Origin: CALFCX01 sp964603025
Lineage (GTDB): Bacteria > Margulisbacteria > WOR-1 > JAKLHX01
Assembly (NCBI GenBank): GCA_964603025.1
Contig: CAZRTO010000028.1
Coordinates: 1 to 17,211, forward strand
Length of the DNA: 17,211 bases
Direction of reading: 5' to 3'
Shown here: positions 4,884 to 12,850 of the stretch, piece after piece
Layout: every line of letters begins with the position of its first letter
Position numbering within the stretch: position 1 is the first letter of the stretch
Notes under the pieces: generated by a model
The model's database searches: none
What the model saw: only the letters and a program-made list of their open reading frames with translations
What the model was told of the DNA's origin: nothing
Position numbers and translations under genes: made by a program

Positions 4884-7535
4884 CTACTCTTCTTCGCCTT
4901 CGTTTACAACCCTGGCGACATCAACCACCTTGTCCCCTTCGTCGACGCGCTGAACCCTAACGCCGCTTGCCGCCCGGCCCTGGCAGGATATAGCGTCCGC
5001 TTTCTGCCGGCTCACAACGCCGCTTTTGGCAATGAGGAGTATCTCGTCTCCCTGCTTTACCACCTGCAGGCGCGCTACGTGATCGTCTTTTCTCAGTTTG
5101 ATAAGCTTTATGCCTTTGCCGCCCCTGCGCTGGGTCCTGAAATGTTTTTCAAGGCACCTTTTGCCAAAGCCTCCTTCGGTTATCGTAAGAAGGCTCCCGT
5201 CTTTTTCCACGACTCCCATGGAAACGATCTGGTCTCCCTTGGATAAGGTGATCCCTCTTACGCCGCTCGCCGCCCGGCCCATGTCGCGCACGTCTTTTTC
5301 CTTGAACCGGATCGCCTTCCCGAGATAGGTGGCCAGCACTATGTCCCTAGAGCCGTCGGTCTCCCTGACCCACAACAACTCGTCCTTGTCCTTGAGACCT
5401 ATGGCGATTATCCCGTTGCTTCTTATGTTGGCAAAATCTTCGAGCGGTGTTTTCTTTATGACACCGTTCTTCGTCGCCATTATGAGCGAGGTTTTCGCGT
5501 CAAAGCTTTTGATGTTGATAGAGGCCGTGATGTCTTCACCCTCGGAAAGCTTGAGGAAGTTCACTATGGACTGGCCCTTCCCCACCCTGCTGGCTTCCGG
5601 GATCTCATAAGCCTTTATTTTGTAGACCTTCCCCTGGTTGGAAAAGAACAGTACATAGCTCTTGGTGGACGCTATGATCAGTTTTTTGAGCTGGTCCTCT
5701 TCCCTGGTCTCCATGCCGGTCACGCCGCGTCCGCCCCTGTGCTGGCTGCGGAACGTGGCAAGCGGCATTCTTTTGATGAATCCGTCGCGCGTTATGGGTA
5801 TGACCACGTCGGTGTCGACGATCAGGCTCTCGATATCTATCTCGCCTGCGGCCTCTCCGAAAGAAGTGCGCCTTTCGTCCCCGTATTTTTCGGACATCTC
5901 ATTAAGCTCTTTTTTGATGATATCCATTATCTTCTTGCGGCTGGCAAGTATGGCCTTGAGCTCGGATATAAGCTTAAGAAGGGCTTTGTAGTCTTCCTGG
6001 ATCTTTGTGCGTTCAAGCTGAGTGAGCTTCTGCAGCCTCATGTCAAGGATCGCCTGCGCCTGGATCTGGGTAAGCTTGAAGCTGTTCATCAGGCCTTGCC
6101 TGGCCTCTTCGACGGTTTTTGACGATCTGATCAGCTTGATCACCCGGTCAAGATTGTCCAGGCAGATTATGAGCCCCTCAAGTATATGGGCCTCTGCCTC
6201 GGCTTTTTTAAGCTCGAATTGCGTACGCCTCGTTACAACGATTTCCCGATGCTTGACGTATTCGGAAAGCATTTCTTTCAGGTTGAGCGTCCTCGGCTCC
6301 CCGTCAACAAGGGCCACCGTGTTGATCCCGAAAGAGGTCTGCATATTGGTGTGCTTGTACAGCTGGTTCAGTATTATCTCCCTGCTCGCATCCCTCTTCA
6401 GTTCAATATATATTCGCGTACCGCTCCTGTCGGACTCGTCCCTCAGGTCGGATATCCCTACCAATTTTTTTTCTTTGACCAGCGAGGCGATCTGTTCGAC
6501 GAGAGCCGCCTTGTTCACCTGGTACGGAAGCTCGGTGACTATTATCGCTTCTTTGTTGCTTTTTAGCTCTTCAAATGCCACTTTGGCCCTGATGGTAAGG
6601 CTTCCTCTGCCCGTCCTATAAGCATCTCTGACGCCTGCCAGTCCGCAGATTATGCCTCCGGTCGGGAAGTCCGGCCCCTTTATATCTTTCATCAGATCTT
6701 CTACTTCGGCCTCCGGATCATCTATAAGCCTTATGGCCCCGCTGGCTACCTCCGTAAGGTTGTGCGGGGGAATGTTCGTTGCCATGCCGACGGCAATACC
6801 CGAAGAGCCGTTGACCAAAAGGTTCGGGAACTTGGCCGGAAGCACTTTGGGTTCTTTAAGTGATTCATCGAAGTTGGGCATAAAATCCACGGTGTCTTTG
6901 TCCAGGTCTGCCAGCATCTCTTCGGCCATGCTCGCCAGCCTGGCCTCGGTATACCTCATGGCCGCCGCGCTGTCCCCGTCAACCGAACCGAAGTTTCCCT
7001 GGCCGTCGACGAGCATATATCTCAGTGAAAAGTCCTGGGCCATCCTGACCATGGCGTCATAAACGGCCGAATCTCCGTGAGGATGGTATTTGCCAAGGAC
7101 TTCGCCGACCACTCTTGCGGATTTTTTATGGGCTCTGTTGTGAGCAAGCCCGAGCTCGTCCATCGCGAACAAGATCCTTCGGTGCACGGGCTTTAATCCG
7201 TCCCTTACATCCGGAAGAGCTCTGCCTACTATCACGCTCATGGCGTAATCGATATAGGAAGATTTCATCTCGTTCTCTACGGCTATCATCGACGGCCTGG
7301 CGTCCGAAGACGCGGGCGGCAGCGTGCCGCCGGTCTTTGGCTCTTCCGCAGTAGCCGCCGGAGGAGCCGTTTTTTTGCTTTCCGTCTTGTTCTTTTTCTT
7401 TTCCGGTTTGCTCTTTGCCATTTTTTTTGTTTTCTCTATCCTTTTTTCGATCTGCTTGTCCGCTTTTTCCATCAGTTCTTCAGGGATCTTGTTGACCGGG
7501 CGCTCGCTGCTTCCGGCAAAATCGATCTCCTGCAT
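4884..7535 (-). CDS. gyrA: DNA gyrase subunit A
   Basis: Breakage-reunion subunit of the A2B2 gyrase that introduces negative supercoils. Numbered from the ATG (883 aa), the catalytic tyrosine is Y195 in AMRYTEARL (E. coli Y122). The quinolone-determining region HPHGDSAVYD keeps Ser156 and Asp160 (E. coli S83, D87), so no classical resistance change is seen. The C-terminal beta-pinwheel holds a GyrA-box-like QHRGGRG (598-604) in the first blade and an exact QRRGGKG (802-808) near the end, favouring gyrase over topoisomerase IV. About 73 residues precede the conserved start compared with E. coli; they are Lys/Glu/Pro-rich and probably disordered. The ATG is chosen because GGAGG and GAGG sit 5-11 nt upstream. 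An in-frame TTG at 7551-7553 would add six residues (EEEEY-rich). It lies 34 bp after the gyrB stop. Confidence 0.97.
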   Translation of the reverse strand: MQEIDFAGSSERPVNKIPEELMEKADKQIEKRIEKTKKMAKSKPEKKKNKTESKKTAPPAATAEEPKTGGTLPPASSDARPSMIAVENEMKSSYIDYAMSVIVGRALPDVRDGLKPVHRRILFAMDELGLAHNRAHKKSARVVGEVLGKYHPHGDSAVYDAMVRMAQDFSLRYMLVDGQGNFGSVDGDSAAAMRYTEARLASMAEEMLADLDKDTVDFMPNFDESLKEPKVLPAKFPNLLVNGSSGIAVGMATNIPPHNLTEVASGAIRLIDDPEAEVEDLMKDIKGPDFPTGGIICGLAGVRDAYRTGRGSLTIRAKVAFEELKSNKEAIIVTELPYQVNKAALVEQIASLVKEKKLVGISDLRDESDRSGTRIYIELKRDASREIILNQLYKHTNMQTSFGINTVALVDGEPRTLNLKEMLSEYVKHREIVVTRRTQFELKKAEAEAHILEGLIICLDNLDRVIKLIRSSKTVEEARQGLMNSFKLTQIQAQAILDMRLQKLTQLERTKIQEDYKALLKLISELKAILASRKKIMDIIKKELNEMSEKYGDERRTSFGEAAGEIDIESLIVDTDVVIPITRDGFIKRMPLATFRSQHRGGRGVTGMETREEDQLKKLIIASTKSYVLFFSNQGKVYKIKAYEIPEASRVGKGQSIVNFLKLSEGEDITASINIKSFDAKTSLIMATKNGVIKKTPLEDFANIRSNGIIAIGLKDKDELLWVRETDGSRDIVLATYLGKAIRFKEKDVRDMGRAASGVRGITLSKGDQIVSMGVVEKDGSLLTITEGGFGKRCLEKHFRTQRRGGKGIKLIKLRKDDHVARLQVVKQGDEILLIAKSGVVSRQKADAISCQGRAASGVRVQRVDEGDKVVDVARVVNEGEEE

Positions 7536-7569
7536 ATACTCCTCTTCCTCCAACTTTCGGCCCCCTTTC

Positions 7570-9546
7570 TTATATGTCGAGCCATCTTACGCTCTTGGCG
7601 TACTGTTGTATGAATTCTTTTCTTGGGACAACATCGCTGCCCATCAGGGTCTTGAATATCTCGTCAGCGGTCTCTCCGTCATCTATTTCGACCTTCAGGA
7701 GCGTGCGCTTTTCCGGGTCCATCGTTGTTTCCCAGAGCTGCTCCGGGTTCATTTCGCCCAGGCCTTTGTAGCGCTGTATAGAAACCCCGTCCTTGCCGCT
7801 CTTTTTGAATATTTCATCAAGCTCTTTTTCGGAATAGACCCATCTGGCGGTTTTGCCTTTTTTCAGAAGGTAGAGCGGCGGCTGGGCGATGTAGAGATTG
7901 CCGTTCTCGATGATGGGTCTCGCATACCTGAAAAAGAAAGTCAGGAGCAGGGTGCGGATATGCGCCCCGTCCACGTCGGCGTCGGTCATGATTATCACTT
8001 TGTGATACTGAAGCTTCTTTGAGATGTCCTCGGGAGTTAACTCCCCTTCCTTTTCTTCGCCGGAATTGCCGTTGCCGTTCTCCCTGAGGCCGGATATCAC
8101 GCCGCTGCCGATAGCGGTTATCATGGCGCGGATCTCGTCGTTGTTCAGTATCTTGTCCAGGCGGGATTTCTCCACGTTAAGGATCTTTCCCTTGAGAGGC
8201 AGGATGGCCTGGAACATTCTGTCGCGGCCCTGTTTTGCTGAGCCGCCCGCGGAATCACCCTCTACTATGAACAGCTCGCATTTCGCCGGGTCCCTTTCGG
8301 TGCAGTCGGCCAGCTTGCCGGGGAGGGTGGCGGTATCGAGAGCGCTTTTTTTTCTTTCAAGCTCCTGGGCCTTTCTCGCCGCCGCGCGCACTCTCATGGC
8401 AATAAGGGATTTTTCGACTATCGCCCTGCCTACGGACGGGTTCTTTTCAAGATAGTTGGTAACGCCTTCGTCAACTATGGAATCGACTATCCCCTTTACC
8501 TCTCCGTTGCCGAGCTTGGTCTTGGTCTGCCCTTCGAACTGCGGGTTGGGGATCCTAACGTTTATGACTCCGGCTATCCCCTCCCTGACATCGTCCCCCG
8601 ACAGGGTCTCGTTATCCGACTTTATCAGTCCGTACCTTTTTGCAAAATTGTTCACCGACCTGGTAAAAGCGGTTTTAAACCCCGCTACGTGAGTACCGCC
8701 TTCTTTTGTCTTTATGCAGTTCACAAAGGAGAAGATGTTCTCATCGTAATAATCTTTGCAGTGTTGTATGGACACCTCCGCGAATACGTTGTCTTTTTCG
8801 CAGAAAACATATATCGGCGGCTTGTACATCGGGTCTTTGCCGTCGTTCAGGTGCTTCACATATTCGTTTATTCCGCCGTCGAATTTATAGGTCTCGGCCC
8901 TTTTCTTGTCTCCCCTCTCGTCGGAAAATGTTATCTTCAGCCCCTTGTTAAGGTAGGCGAGCTCTTTGAGCCTGTGGGCCACGGTATCGTAATCGTAATT
9001 GGTCTCGTCAAATATCTCTTTGTCGGCGTAATAGTTGACCGTTGTTCCGGTGTTCTCTTCTGCGCTCTTGTCCTTAGCTCTTTTCTCCTGCTGCGGCTTT
9101 CCCCTTTCGAACCTCTGTCTGTATACCTCTCCGTCCCTTCTGATCTCGACCTCCATCCATTCGGACAGTGCGTTCACTACAGAAACACCGACTCCGTGAA
9201 GCCCGCCAGAAACCTTGTAGCCTCCGGCCCCGAATTTGCCTCCGGCGTGCAGCGTGGTGAGCACCACTTCCGCGGCCGGTCTTTTTGTCTCTTTGTGCGT
9301 ATCGATCGGGATGCCCCTGCCGTTATCGACAATGGTAATGGAGTTGTTCTTGTTTATCCTGACCTCTATCGTGTCGCAGTATCCCGCGAGTGCTTCGTCG
9401 ACGCTGTTGTCCACCACCTCGTATATCAGATGATGAAGCCCCGCCTTTGAGGTGGAGCCGATGTACATGCTCGGTCGCTTGCGCACGGCCTCCAGCCCGC
9501 CCAGGATCTTTATCTTTGACGCATCATAATCACTTTTTTTGGGCAT
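7570..9546 (-). CDS. gyrB: DNA gyrase subunit B
   Basis: ATPase subunit of gyrase, 658 residues, the short form without the proteobacterial TOPRIM insert. The GHKL ATP site has E43 and N47 in EVVDNSVDEA (E. coli E42, N46), DNGRGIP (74-80), and the glycine lid around GGKFGAGGYKVSGGLHGVG (102-120). The transducer QTK loop is GQTKTKLGN (339-347). TOPRIM motifs are EGDSAGG (429-435) and DADVDGAHI (522-530), and the C-terminal GyrA-contact region has QRYKGLGEMNP (591-601). A hydrophilic insert of about 20-25 residues (roughly 487-511, Gly/Asn/Glu-rich) lies between the two TOPRIM motifs. The ATG is preceded by AGGAAGG, 11 nt upstream. It starts 21 bp after the DUF721 stop and is followed by gyrA, so both subunits are made from one message. 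Confidence 0.98.
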   Translation of the reverse strand: MPKKSDYDASKIKILGGLEAVRKRPSMYIGSTSKAGLHHLIYEVVDNSVDEALAGYCDTIEVRINKNNSITIVDNGRGIPIDTHKETKRPAAEVVLTTLHAGGKFGAGGYKVSGGLHGVGVSVVNALSEWMEVEIRRDGEVYRQRFERGKPQQEKRAKDKSAEENTGTTVNYYADKEIFDETNYDYDTVAHRLKELAYLNKGLKITFSDERGDKKRAETYKFDGGINEYVKHLNDGKDPMYKPPIYVFCEKDNVFAEVSIQHCKDYYDENIFSFVNCIKTKEGGTHVAGFKTAFTRSVNNFAKRYGLIKSDNETLSGDDVREGIAGVINVRIPNPQFEGQTKTKLGNGEVKGIVDSIVDEGVTNYLEKNPSVGRAIVEKSLIAMRVRAAARKAQELERKKSALDTATLPGKLADCTERDPAKCELFIVEGDSAGGSAKQGRDRMFQAILPLKGKILNVEKSRLDKILNNDEIRAMITAIGSGVISGLRENGNGNSGEEKEGELTPEDISKKLQYHKVIIMTDADVDGAHIRTLLLTFFFRYARPIIENGNLYIAQPPLYLLKKGKTARWVYSEKELDEIFKKSGKDGVSIQRYKGLGEMNPEQLWETTMDPEKRTLLKVEIDDGETADEIFKTLMGSDVVPRKEFIQQYAKSVRWLDI

Positions 9547-9567
9547 CTGTGCCTTTTCCTTCCTAGC

Positions 9568-9870
9568 TTAAAAAGTTTTTCCGCTCAGGCGCCCGCCTAT
9601 TTTAACTCTAAGGTCTTTCACGGAAGGCTCCCCTATCCTGTCGTTCAGGGCCTTTATTATGCGCTTCCTGTCAAAAGAAAGCTCCTGACAATAGGACGGG
9701 TTTTCCGTCGACACCACCAGGACGCCGCCGCTAAAATCCTCCACCCAACTTTTGTCTTCCCTGTCTATTATCTGGGGCCAGAGCGAAACGGCCTCAAAGC
9801 CTTTCAGCCTCTTCCCCATCTTTGGGTTCTTCTTTATGAACTGGTCCAAAACCGTCTTCAGGGTTTCCAT
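9568..9870 (-). CDS. DUF721 / DciA-like protein
   Basis: Protein of 100 residues. It shows the DUF721 pattern: an N-terminal helical segment (LDQFIKKNPKMGKRL), a central VSLWPQIID / DFSGGVLVVSTENPSYCQEL segment and a final KRIIKALNDRIGEPSVKDLRVKIGG. The family includes DciA, the ancestral loader or partner of replicative helicase DnaB, and the small gene between recF and gyrB in actinobacteria. Its ATG overlaps the dnaN stop by one base (TGATG), so it is translationally coupled to the sliding clamp. gyrB follows after 21 bp. The position among replication genes supports a replication role, but function is inferred from family and context. Whether it loads DnaB depends on whether the genome has a DnaC/DnaI-type loader, which cannot be seen here. 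Confidence 0.8.
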   Translation of the reverse strand: METLKTVLDQFIKKNPKMGKRLKGFEAVSLWPQIIDREDKSWVEDFSGGVLVVSTENPSYCQELSFDRKRIIKALNDRIGEPSVKDLRVKIGGRLSGKTF

Positions 9871-11009
9871 CAGGCGGCGGTTTCCGTTGTCCTTATCGGC
9901 ATTATTATGTATAAGTAATTGCTTCCGTCCCCGGGTTTTATTACGCCCGGGCTCAGCGGCCCGGAAAATTCAAATATCACCTTTTCTGAATCCAGCGCCT
10001 TTAGAACGTCCGTGAGCAATCTTACATTAAAGGCGATGGGGTCTTTTGCCTTGCCGCTTATCTCAACGTCGACAACCTCGTCTATGTTCCCTACATCGGG
10101 AGTGCTCGCGATTATATGCACCTTGCCATCCTCGATCTTTAGCTTGACTATGTTCGAACTTCCCCCGGCGATCACGGCGGCCCTTTCGGCCGATTCCAGA
10201 AAAGTCGCGGTATCAACGGATATTTTTACCTCGCTGTTTTTGGGTATAACCTGTTTATAGTCCGGGAACTGTCCCTGGATCAGGCGAGATACCAGATATG
10301 AATCATTAAACCTGAAGGCGATCTGTTCGTTTGAAACGCTTATTTTGAGCTCACTGCCTTCCTGAGCGCTCTGGACCATCTTCATTACTTCCATGAGCGC
10401 CTTGGCCGGGACGATAACGCTCGCGTCAAAGTCCACGCCCTTGATCTTTTCACCCCTTTTTGCCAGCCTGAAGCCGTCGGTCGCGACCATTCGTATATTG
10501 CTGTCATCGTCCTTGTGGCCTTTTCCAATCTCTATCAATATTCCGTTCAGAACATATTTGTCCTCGCTGGTAGATACGGAAAATATGGTCTGTTTGACCA
10601 TCTCCGTGAAGGTTTTTGGCGAAATAGATATGTTCTTTGTGTCCTTGATCTTCGGAAGTACAGGAAATTCCTCCGGAGAAAGCCCGTTAATATTAAAATT
10701 GGACTGTTTATAGGATATCCTGACCACGCCTTTGTCGTTCTTCCTTATGTTTATGTCGGAAGAAGGCAATTTTGAAACTATCCCTGCAAGGGTCTTTGCC
10801 GGAAGAAGCACCGCGCCTTCCTGTTTTATGTTGGCCGCAACATTAACTTCCAGTCCCATTTCAAGATTATTGGCGGAAAGTTTCATGCCGTCTTTTGTCG
10901 TCTCAAAAAGAATATTGCCTATTATCGGCAAAGTGCTTCTTGTTGACACTATCCTTTCGACAGCCTGAACTCCGGTGAACAGATCCTCTTTTTTACACTT
11001 TATCTCCAT
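9870..11009 (-). CDS. dnaN: DNA polymerase III subunit beta (sliding clamp)
   Basis: Ring-shaped processivity clamp, 379 residues (family about 365-380), with three repeated clamp domains. Recognisable segments are the N-terminal VERIVSTRSTLPIIGNILFE (read as VSTRSTLPI), LPAKTLAGIVSKLP, the domain-2 segment ATDGFRLAKR, and RLIQGQFPDYKQVIP. The C-terminal part has NVRLLTDVLKAL and the family ending YLYIIMPIR. An AAAGGAG Shine-Dalgarno lies roughly 10 nt before the ATG. It is separated from dnaA by a 222-bp AT-rich spacer that may carry its own promoter and DnaA boxes. The stop overlaps the start of the DUF721 gene. recF, which often follows dnaN, is absent at this position. Confidence 0.98.
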   Translation of the reverse strand: MEIKCKKEDLFTGVQAVERIVSTRSTLPIIGNILFETTKDGMKLSANNLEMGLEVNVAANIKQEGAVLLPAKTLAGIVSKLPSSDINIRKNDKGVVRISYKQSNFNINGLSPEEFPVLPKIKDTKNISISPKTFTEMVKQTIFSVSTSEDKYVLNGILIEIGKGHKDDDSNIRMVATDGFRLAKRGEKIKGVDFDASVIVPAKALMEVMKMVQSAQEGSELKISVSNEQIAFRFNDSYLVSRLIQGQFPDYKQVIPKNSEVKISVDTATFLESAERAAVIAGGSSNIVKLKIEDGKVHIIASTPDVGNIDEVVDVEISGKAKDPIAFNVRLLTDVLKALDSEKVIFEFSGPLSPGVIKPGDGSNYLYIIMPIRTTETAA

Positions 11010-11231
11010 ATTCCTCTTTCTCCTTTCGGAATTTTAGTTGAGTTAATAAAAAGAGACGCAGTAGTAATAGCTGTGGATTTGTGCAAAACCATTATTTTGT
11101 TCAAGTTTAGGTCAAAAACAGAAGTGTACAACCAGATAACTCCTTAAAAACATCTTAATATCCTGTTGACAACCGCGATCCATATAAAAACGACACTTTT
11201 TTCAACAATCGGCTAACAACTCCTAAACAAC
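11010..11231. other. dnaA-dnaN intergenic spacer, possible second half of oriC
   Basis: This 222-bp spacer holds no gene. It is visibly AT-richer than the coding regions, with short A or T runs. DnaA-box-like sequences are weak: TGTGGATTT (11072-11080), TGTTGACAA (11164-11172) and GGTGGATAA, read on the minus strand, across the dnaA stop (11232-11240). On the minus strand TTGTCA (complement of 11167-11172) and TTTAAG (complement of 11143-11148), 18 bp apart, could be a weak promoter for dnaN. In Bacillus subtilis and relatives the unwinding element lies between dnaA and dnaN, so this could be the unwinding half of a bipartite origin. That role is inference. Confidence 0.5.
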
Positions 11232-11240
11232 TTATCCACC
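11232..11240 (-). promoter_or_regulatory. Near-consensus DnaA box at the dnaA stop codon
   Basis: The minus strand reads GGTGGATAA, one mismatch from TGTGGATAA, and encodes the last residues and stop of dnaA. Sequence match only; the neighbouring AT-rich spacer makes a role in a bipartite origin possible. Confidence 0.4.
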
Positions 11241-12584
11241 GGATTTTTTTAACTGTTCAGAAATCGTCTCAACGGCATCGGCGGTATCCTTATCATCACG
11301 GACCGCTGTCTTTATTTTATCACAGGCGTGCATGACCGTAGTGTGGTCCCTGCCCCCAAAAGCATCGCCGATCTTAGGAAGAGAGGCGCTGGTAAGCTCT
11401 CTTGCCAGATACATCGCCATTTGTCTTGCGGCCGCTATTTCCTTTGTCCTCGTTTTTGAATTCAATTCTTCTATTTTTATCCCGAAGTATTCCGCCACCG
11501 CTTTCTTTATGGATTCTATGGATATTGGCGGCCTGCTTTTGGGGGCGGGAAGCACATCCTTTAGAAGTTTTTCGGCAAAGGACACGGACACATCCGCTTG
11601 TTCGACCGAAGCGCGGGCTATGACCCTGTTTAGCGCGCCCTCAAGGTCTCTGATGTTGGAAGATATCCTCGAGGCTATTATATTGAAGACCTCATCCGAG
11701 ATCCGGATCTTCTCCCCTACCGCCCGCTTTTTTAGTATAGCGATCCTCGTTTCAAAATCCGGCGGCTGGATATCGGCGATCAGGCCCCACTCAAAACGGG
11801 ACCTGAGGCGGTCTTCGATGTCCGGGATCTCTTTTGGCGGGCGGTCGTTGCTCAGGATGATCTGTTTCGAGCTTTCATACAGCGTGTTAAAAGTATGGAA
11901 GAACTCCTCCATGGTCCTTTCCTTCCCGGCGAGGAACTGAACATCGTCTATCATGAGCACATCGACATTCCGGTATTTATTCCTGAATTGCGCCATGGTA
12001 TTGTGCTGGATCGAGTCGATCAGCTCGTTGGTGAACTTTTCGGAAGAAACATACACGACCTTTGCCTTGGGCGCCCTTTTGAGCACTTCATATCCTATGG
12101 CCTGCATAAGATGTGTTTTTCCCAAGCCCACGCCACCGTAAAGGAAAAGAGGATTGTACGCCTTTCCCGGGGATTCCGATACGGCAAGCGCCGCGGCATG
12201 GGCGAACCGGTTGCCGTGGCCAACGACAAAGTTCTCAAAAGTGTATCTCGGGTTTAGGAACGGGATCGAAAGATATACCGGGACCGAGGGCGCGACCCTT
12301 TTTTCCTCGCCCGCCGGCTCTTCTTTTGGGGTGACCACGAACTTGATGCTCTTAAGGTCCGGCTCCCCTATTACTTTTATTGCCCCAAGAATGGACTCAT
12401 CACATTTCTTTTGGCACAACCAATCATGGGAAAAATGGCTCGGGACCGCAAGCACCAGCACCCCGTCCGATATTTCCACCGGCCTTGCCGACGAAAGAAT
12501 GGTCTCATAAATAGGCTTGCTCAGCCCTTTTTCAAGCTCTTTTAATATTCTGGACCAAACATCTTCAATGTCTGATATTGCCAT
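11232..12584 (-). CDS. dnaA: Chromosomal replication initiator DnaA
   Basis: AAA+ initiator that binds DnaA boxes, melts oriC and helps load the replicative helicase. It has 450 residues with all four domains: a helical domain I (1-75), a short linker (about 76-110), the AAA+ core and the DNA-binding domain IV. Walker A is GGVGLGKTH (150-158) and Walker B is VLMIDDVQF (209-217). The domain III segment ILSNDRPP carries Asn where Ser is more usual, and DRLRSRFEWGL is the arginine-finger region. Domain IV contains the signature around RQMAMYLARELT, ASLPKIGDAFGGRDHTTVMHA. The start ATG has only a weak ribosome site (GGATAGG) that coincides with a DnaA box at 12596-12604. It is transcribed divergently from rpmH, with the box cluster between them. 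The stop codon itself lies in a near-consensus DnaA box. Confidence 0.98.
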   Translation of the reverse strand: MAISDIEDVWSRILKELEKGLSKPIYETILSSARPVEISDGVLVLAVPSHFSHDWLCQKKCDESILGAIKVIGEPDLKSIKFVVTPKEEPAGEEKRVAPSVPVYLSIPFLNPRYTFENFVVGHGNRFAHAAALAVSESPGKAYNPLFLYGGVGLGKTHLMQAIGYEVLKRAPKAKVVYVSSEKFTNELIDSIQHNTMAQFRNKYRNVDVLMIDDVQFLAGKERTMEEFFHTFNTLYESSKQIILSNDRPPKEIPDIEDRLRSRFEWGLIADIQPPDFETRIAILKKRAVGEKIRISDEVFNIIASRISSNIRDLEGALNRVIARASVEQADVSVSFAEKLLKDVLPAPKSRPPISIESIKKAVAEYFGIKIEELNSKTRTKEIAAARQMAMYLARELTSASLPKIGDAFGGRDHTTVMHACDKIKTAVRDDKDTADAVETISEQLKKSGG

Positions 12585-12595
12585 TTTTTAACAAC

Positions 12596-12604
12596 CTATC
12601 CACA
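12596..12604 (+). promoter_or_regulatory. DnaA box, 8/9 match
   Basis: CTATCCACA differs from TTATCCACA at one base. It lies 11 bp upstream of the dnaA ATG and its complement GGATAG also forms the only ribosome-site-like sequence for dnaA. DnaA bound here would sit on the dnaA leader. Confidence 0.65.
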
Positions 12605-12650
12605 AGTTTTACGCTCGACAGATCCGCAGCAGAGCGGATTCTCATACCTC

Positions 12651-12679
12651 ATACTACCAAATTTGAGGCAAAACTTCAA
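12651..12679 (-). promoter_or_regulatory. dnaA: Candidate sigma70 promoter for dnaA
   Basis: On the minus strand TTGAAG (complement of 12674-12679) and TAGTAT (complement of 12651-12656) are separated by 17 bp, each 4/6 to consensus, about 65 bp upstream of the dnaA start codon. The promoter lies between DnaA boxes at 12596 and 12692, an arrangement that fits DnaA autoregulation. Prediction from spacing and sequence only. Confidence 0.5.
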
Positions 12680-12691
12680 TAAAAAACGAAG

Positions 12692-12700
12692 TTATCAACA
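12692..12700 (+). promoter_or_regulatory. DnaA box, 8/9 match
   Basis: TTATCAACA differs at one position from TTATCCACA. It is the first of three closely spaced boxes and is separated by 3 bp from the next in the same orientation. Confidence 0.65.
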
Positions 12701-12703
12701 AAC

Positions 12704-12712
12704 TAATCCACA
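12704..12712 (+). promoter_or_regulatory. DnaA box, 8/9 match
   Basis: TAATCCACA has one mismatch from consensus. It runs in the same direction as the preceding box with 12-bp start-to-start spacing, about one helical turn, which would allow side-by-side DnaA binding. Confidence 0.65.
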
Positions 12713-12724
12713 GGCGCAAAAACA

Positions 12725-12733
12725 TGTGGATAA
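12725..12733 (-). promoter_or_regulatory. Perfect DnaA box
   Basis: TGTGGATAA on the + strand is the exact complement of TTATCCACA, facing the two boxes at 12692 and 12704. It is the only perfect 9-mer in the region and so the most likely high-affinity anchor. Confidence 0.8.
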
Positions 12734-12820
12734 GCCGCCCTTCAATATCCTCAAATCCAAGGGTCGCCGGGCCTGTTGGAAAATATTAACATCAGGACGA
12801 GAGAACGTCAATCGGCCTTC

Positions 12821-12850
12821 TTGACAACATCCCCCATTCTACTTTATAAT
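12821..12850 (+). promoter_or_regulatory. rpmH: Full-consensus sigma70 promoter for rpmH operon
   Basis: TTGACA (12821-12826) and TATAAT (12845-12850) are both exact consensus hexamers, with an 18-bp spacer. Start of transcription is expected near 12857, at the GGAG ribosome site (12857-12860), so the leader would be only about 14 nt. It probably drives rpmH-rnpA-yidD-yidC-khpB-mnmE. Confidence 0.85.

Noticed and set aside
8689..9450. Plus-strand open frame (253 aa) opposite gyrB
   Set aside because: Mirror of gyrB coding bias; Val/Leu/Phe-rich without family motifs and no ribosome site.
11205..11240. DnaA-trio unwinding element next to the box at the dnaA stop
   Set aside because: TAG-like triplets can be picked out on the minus strand, but they are irregular and not better than chance by eye.
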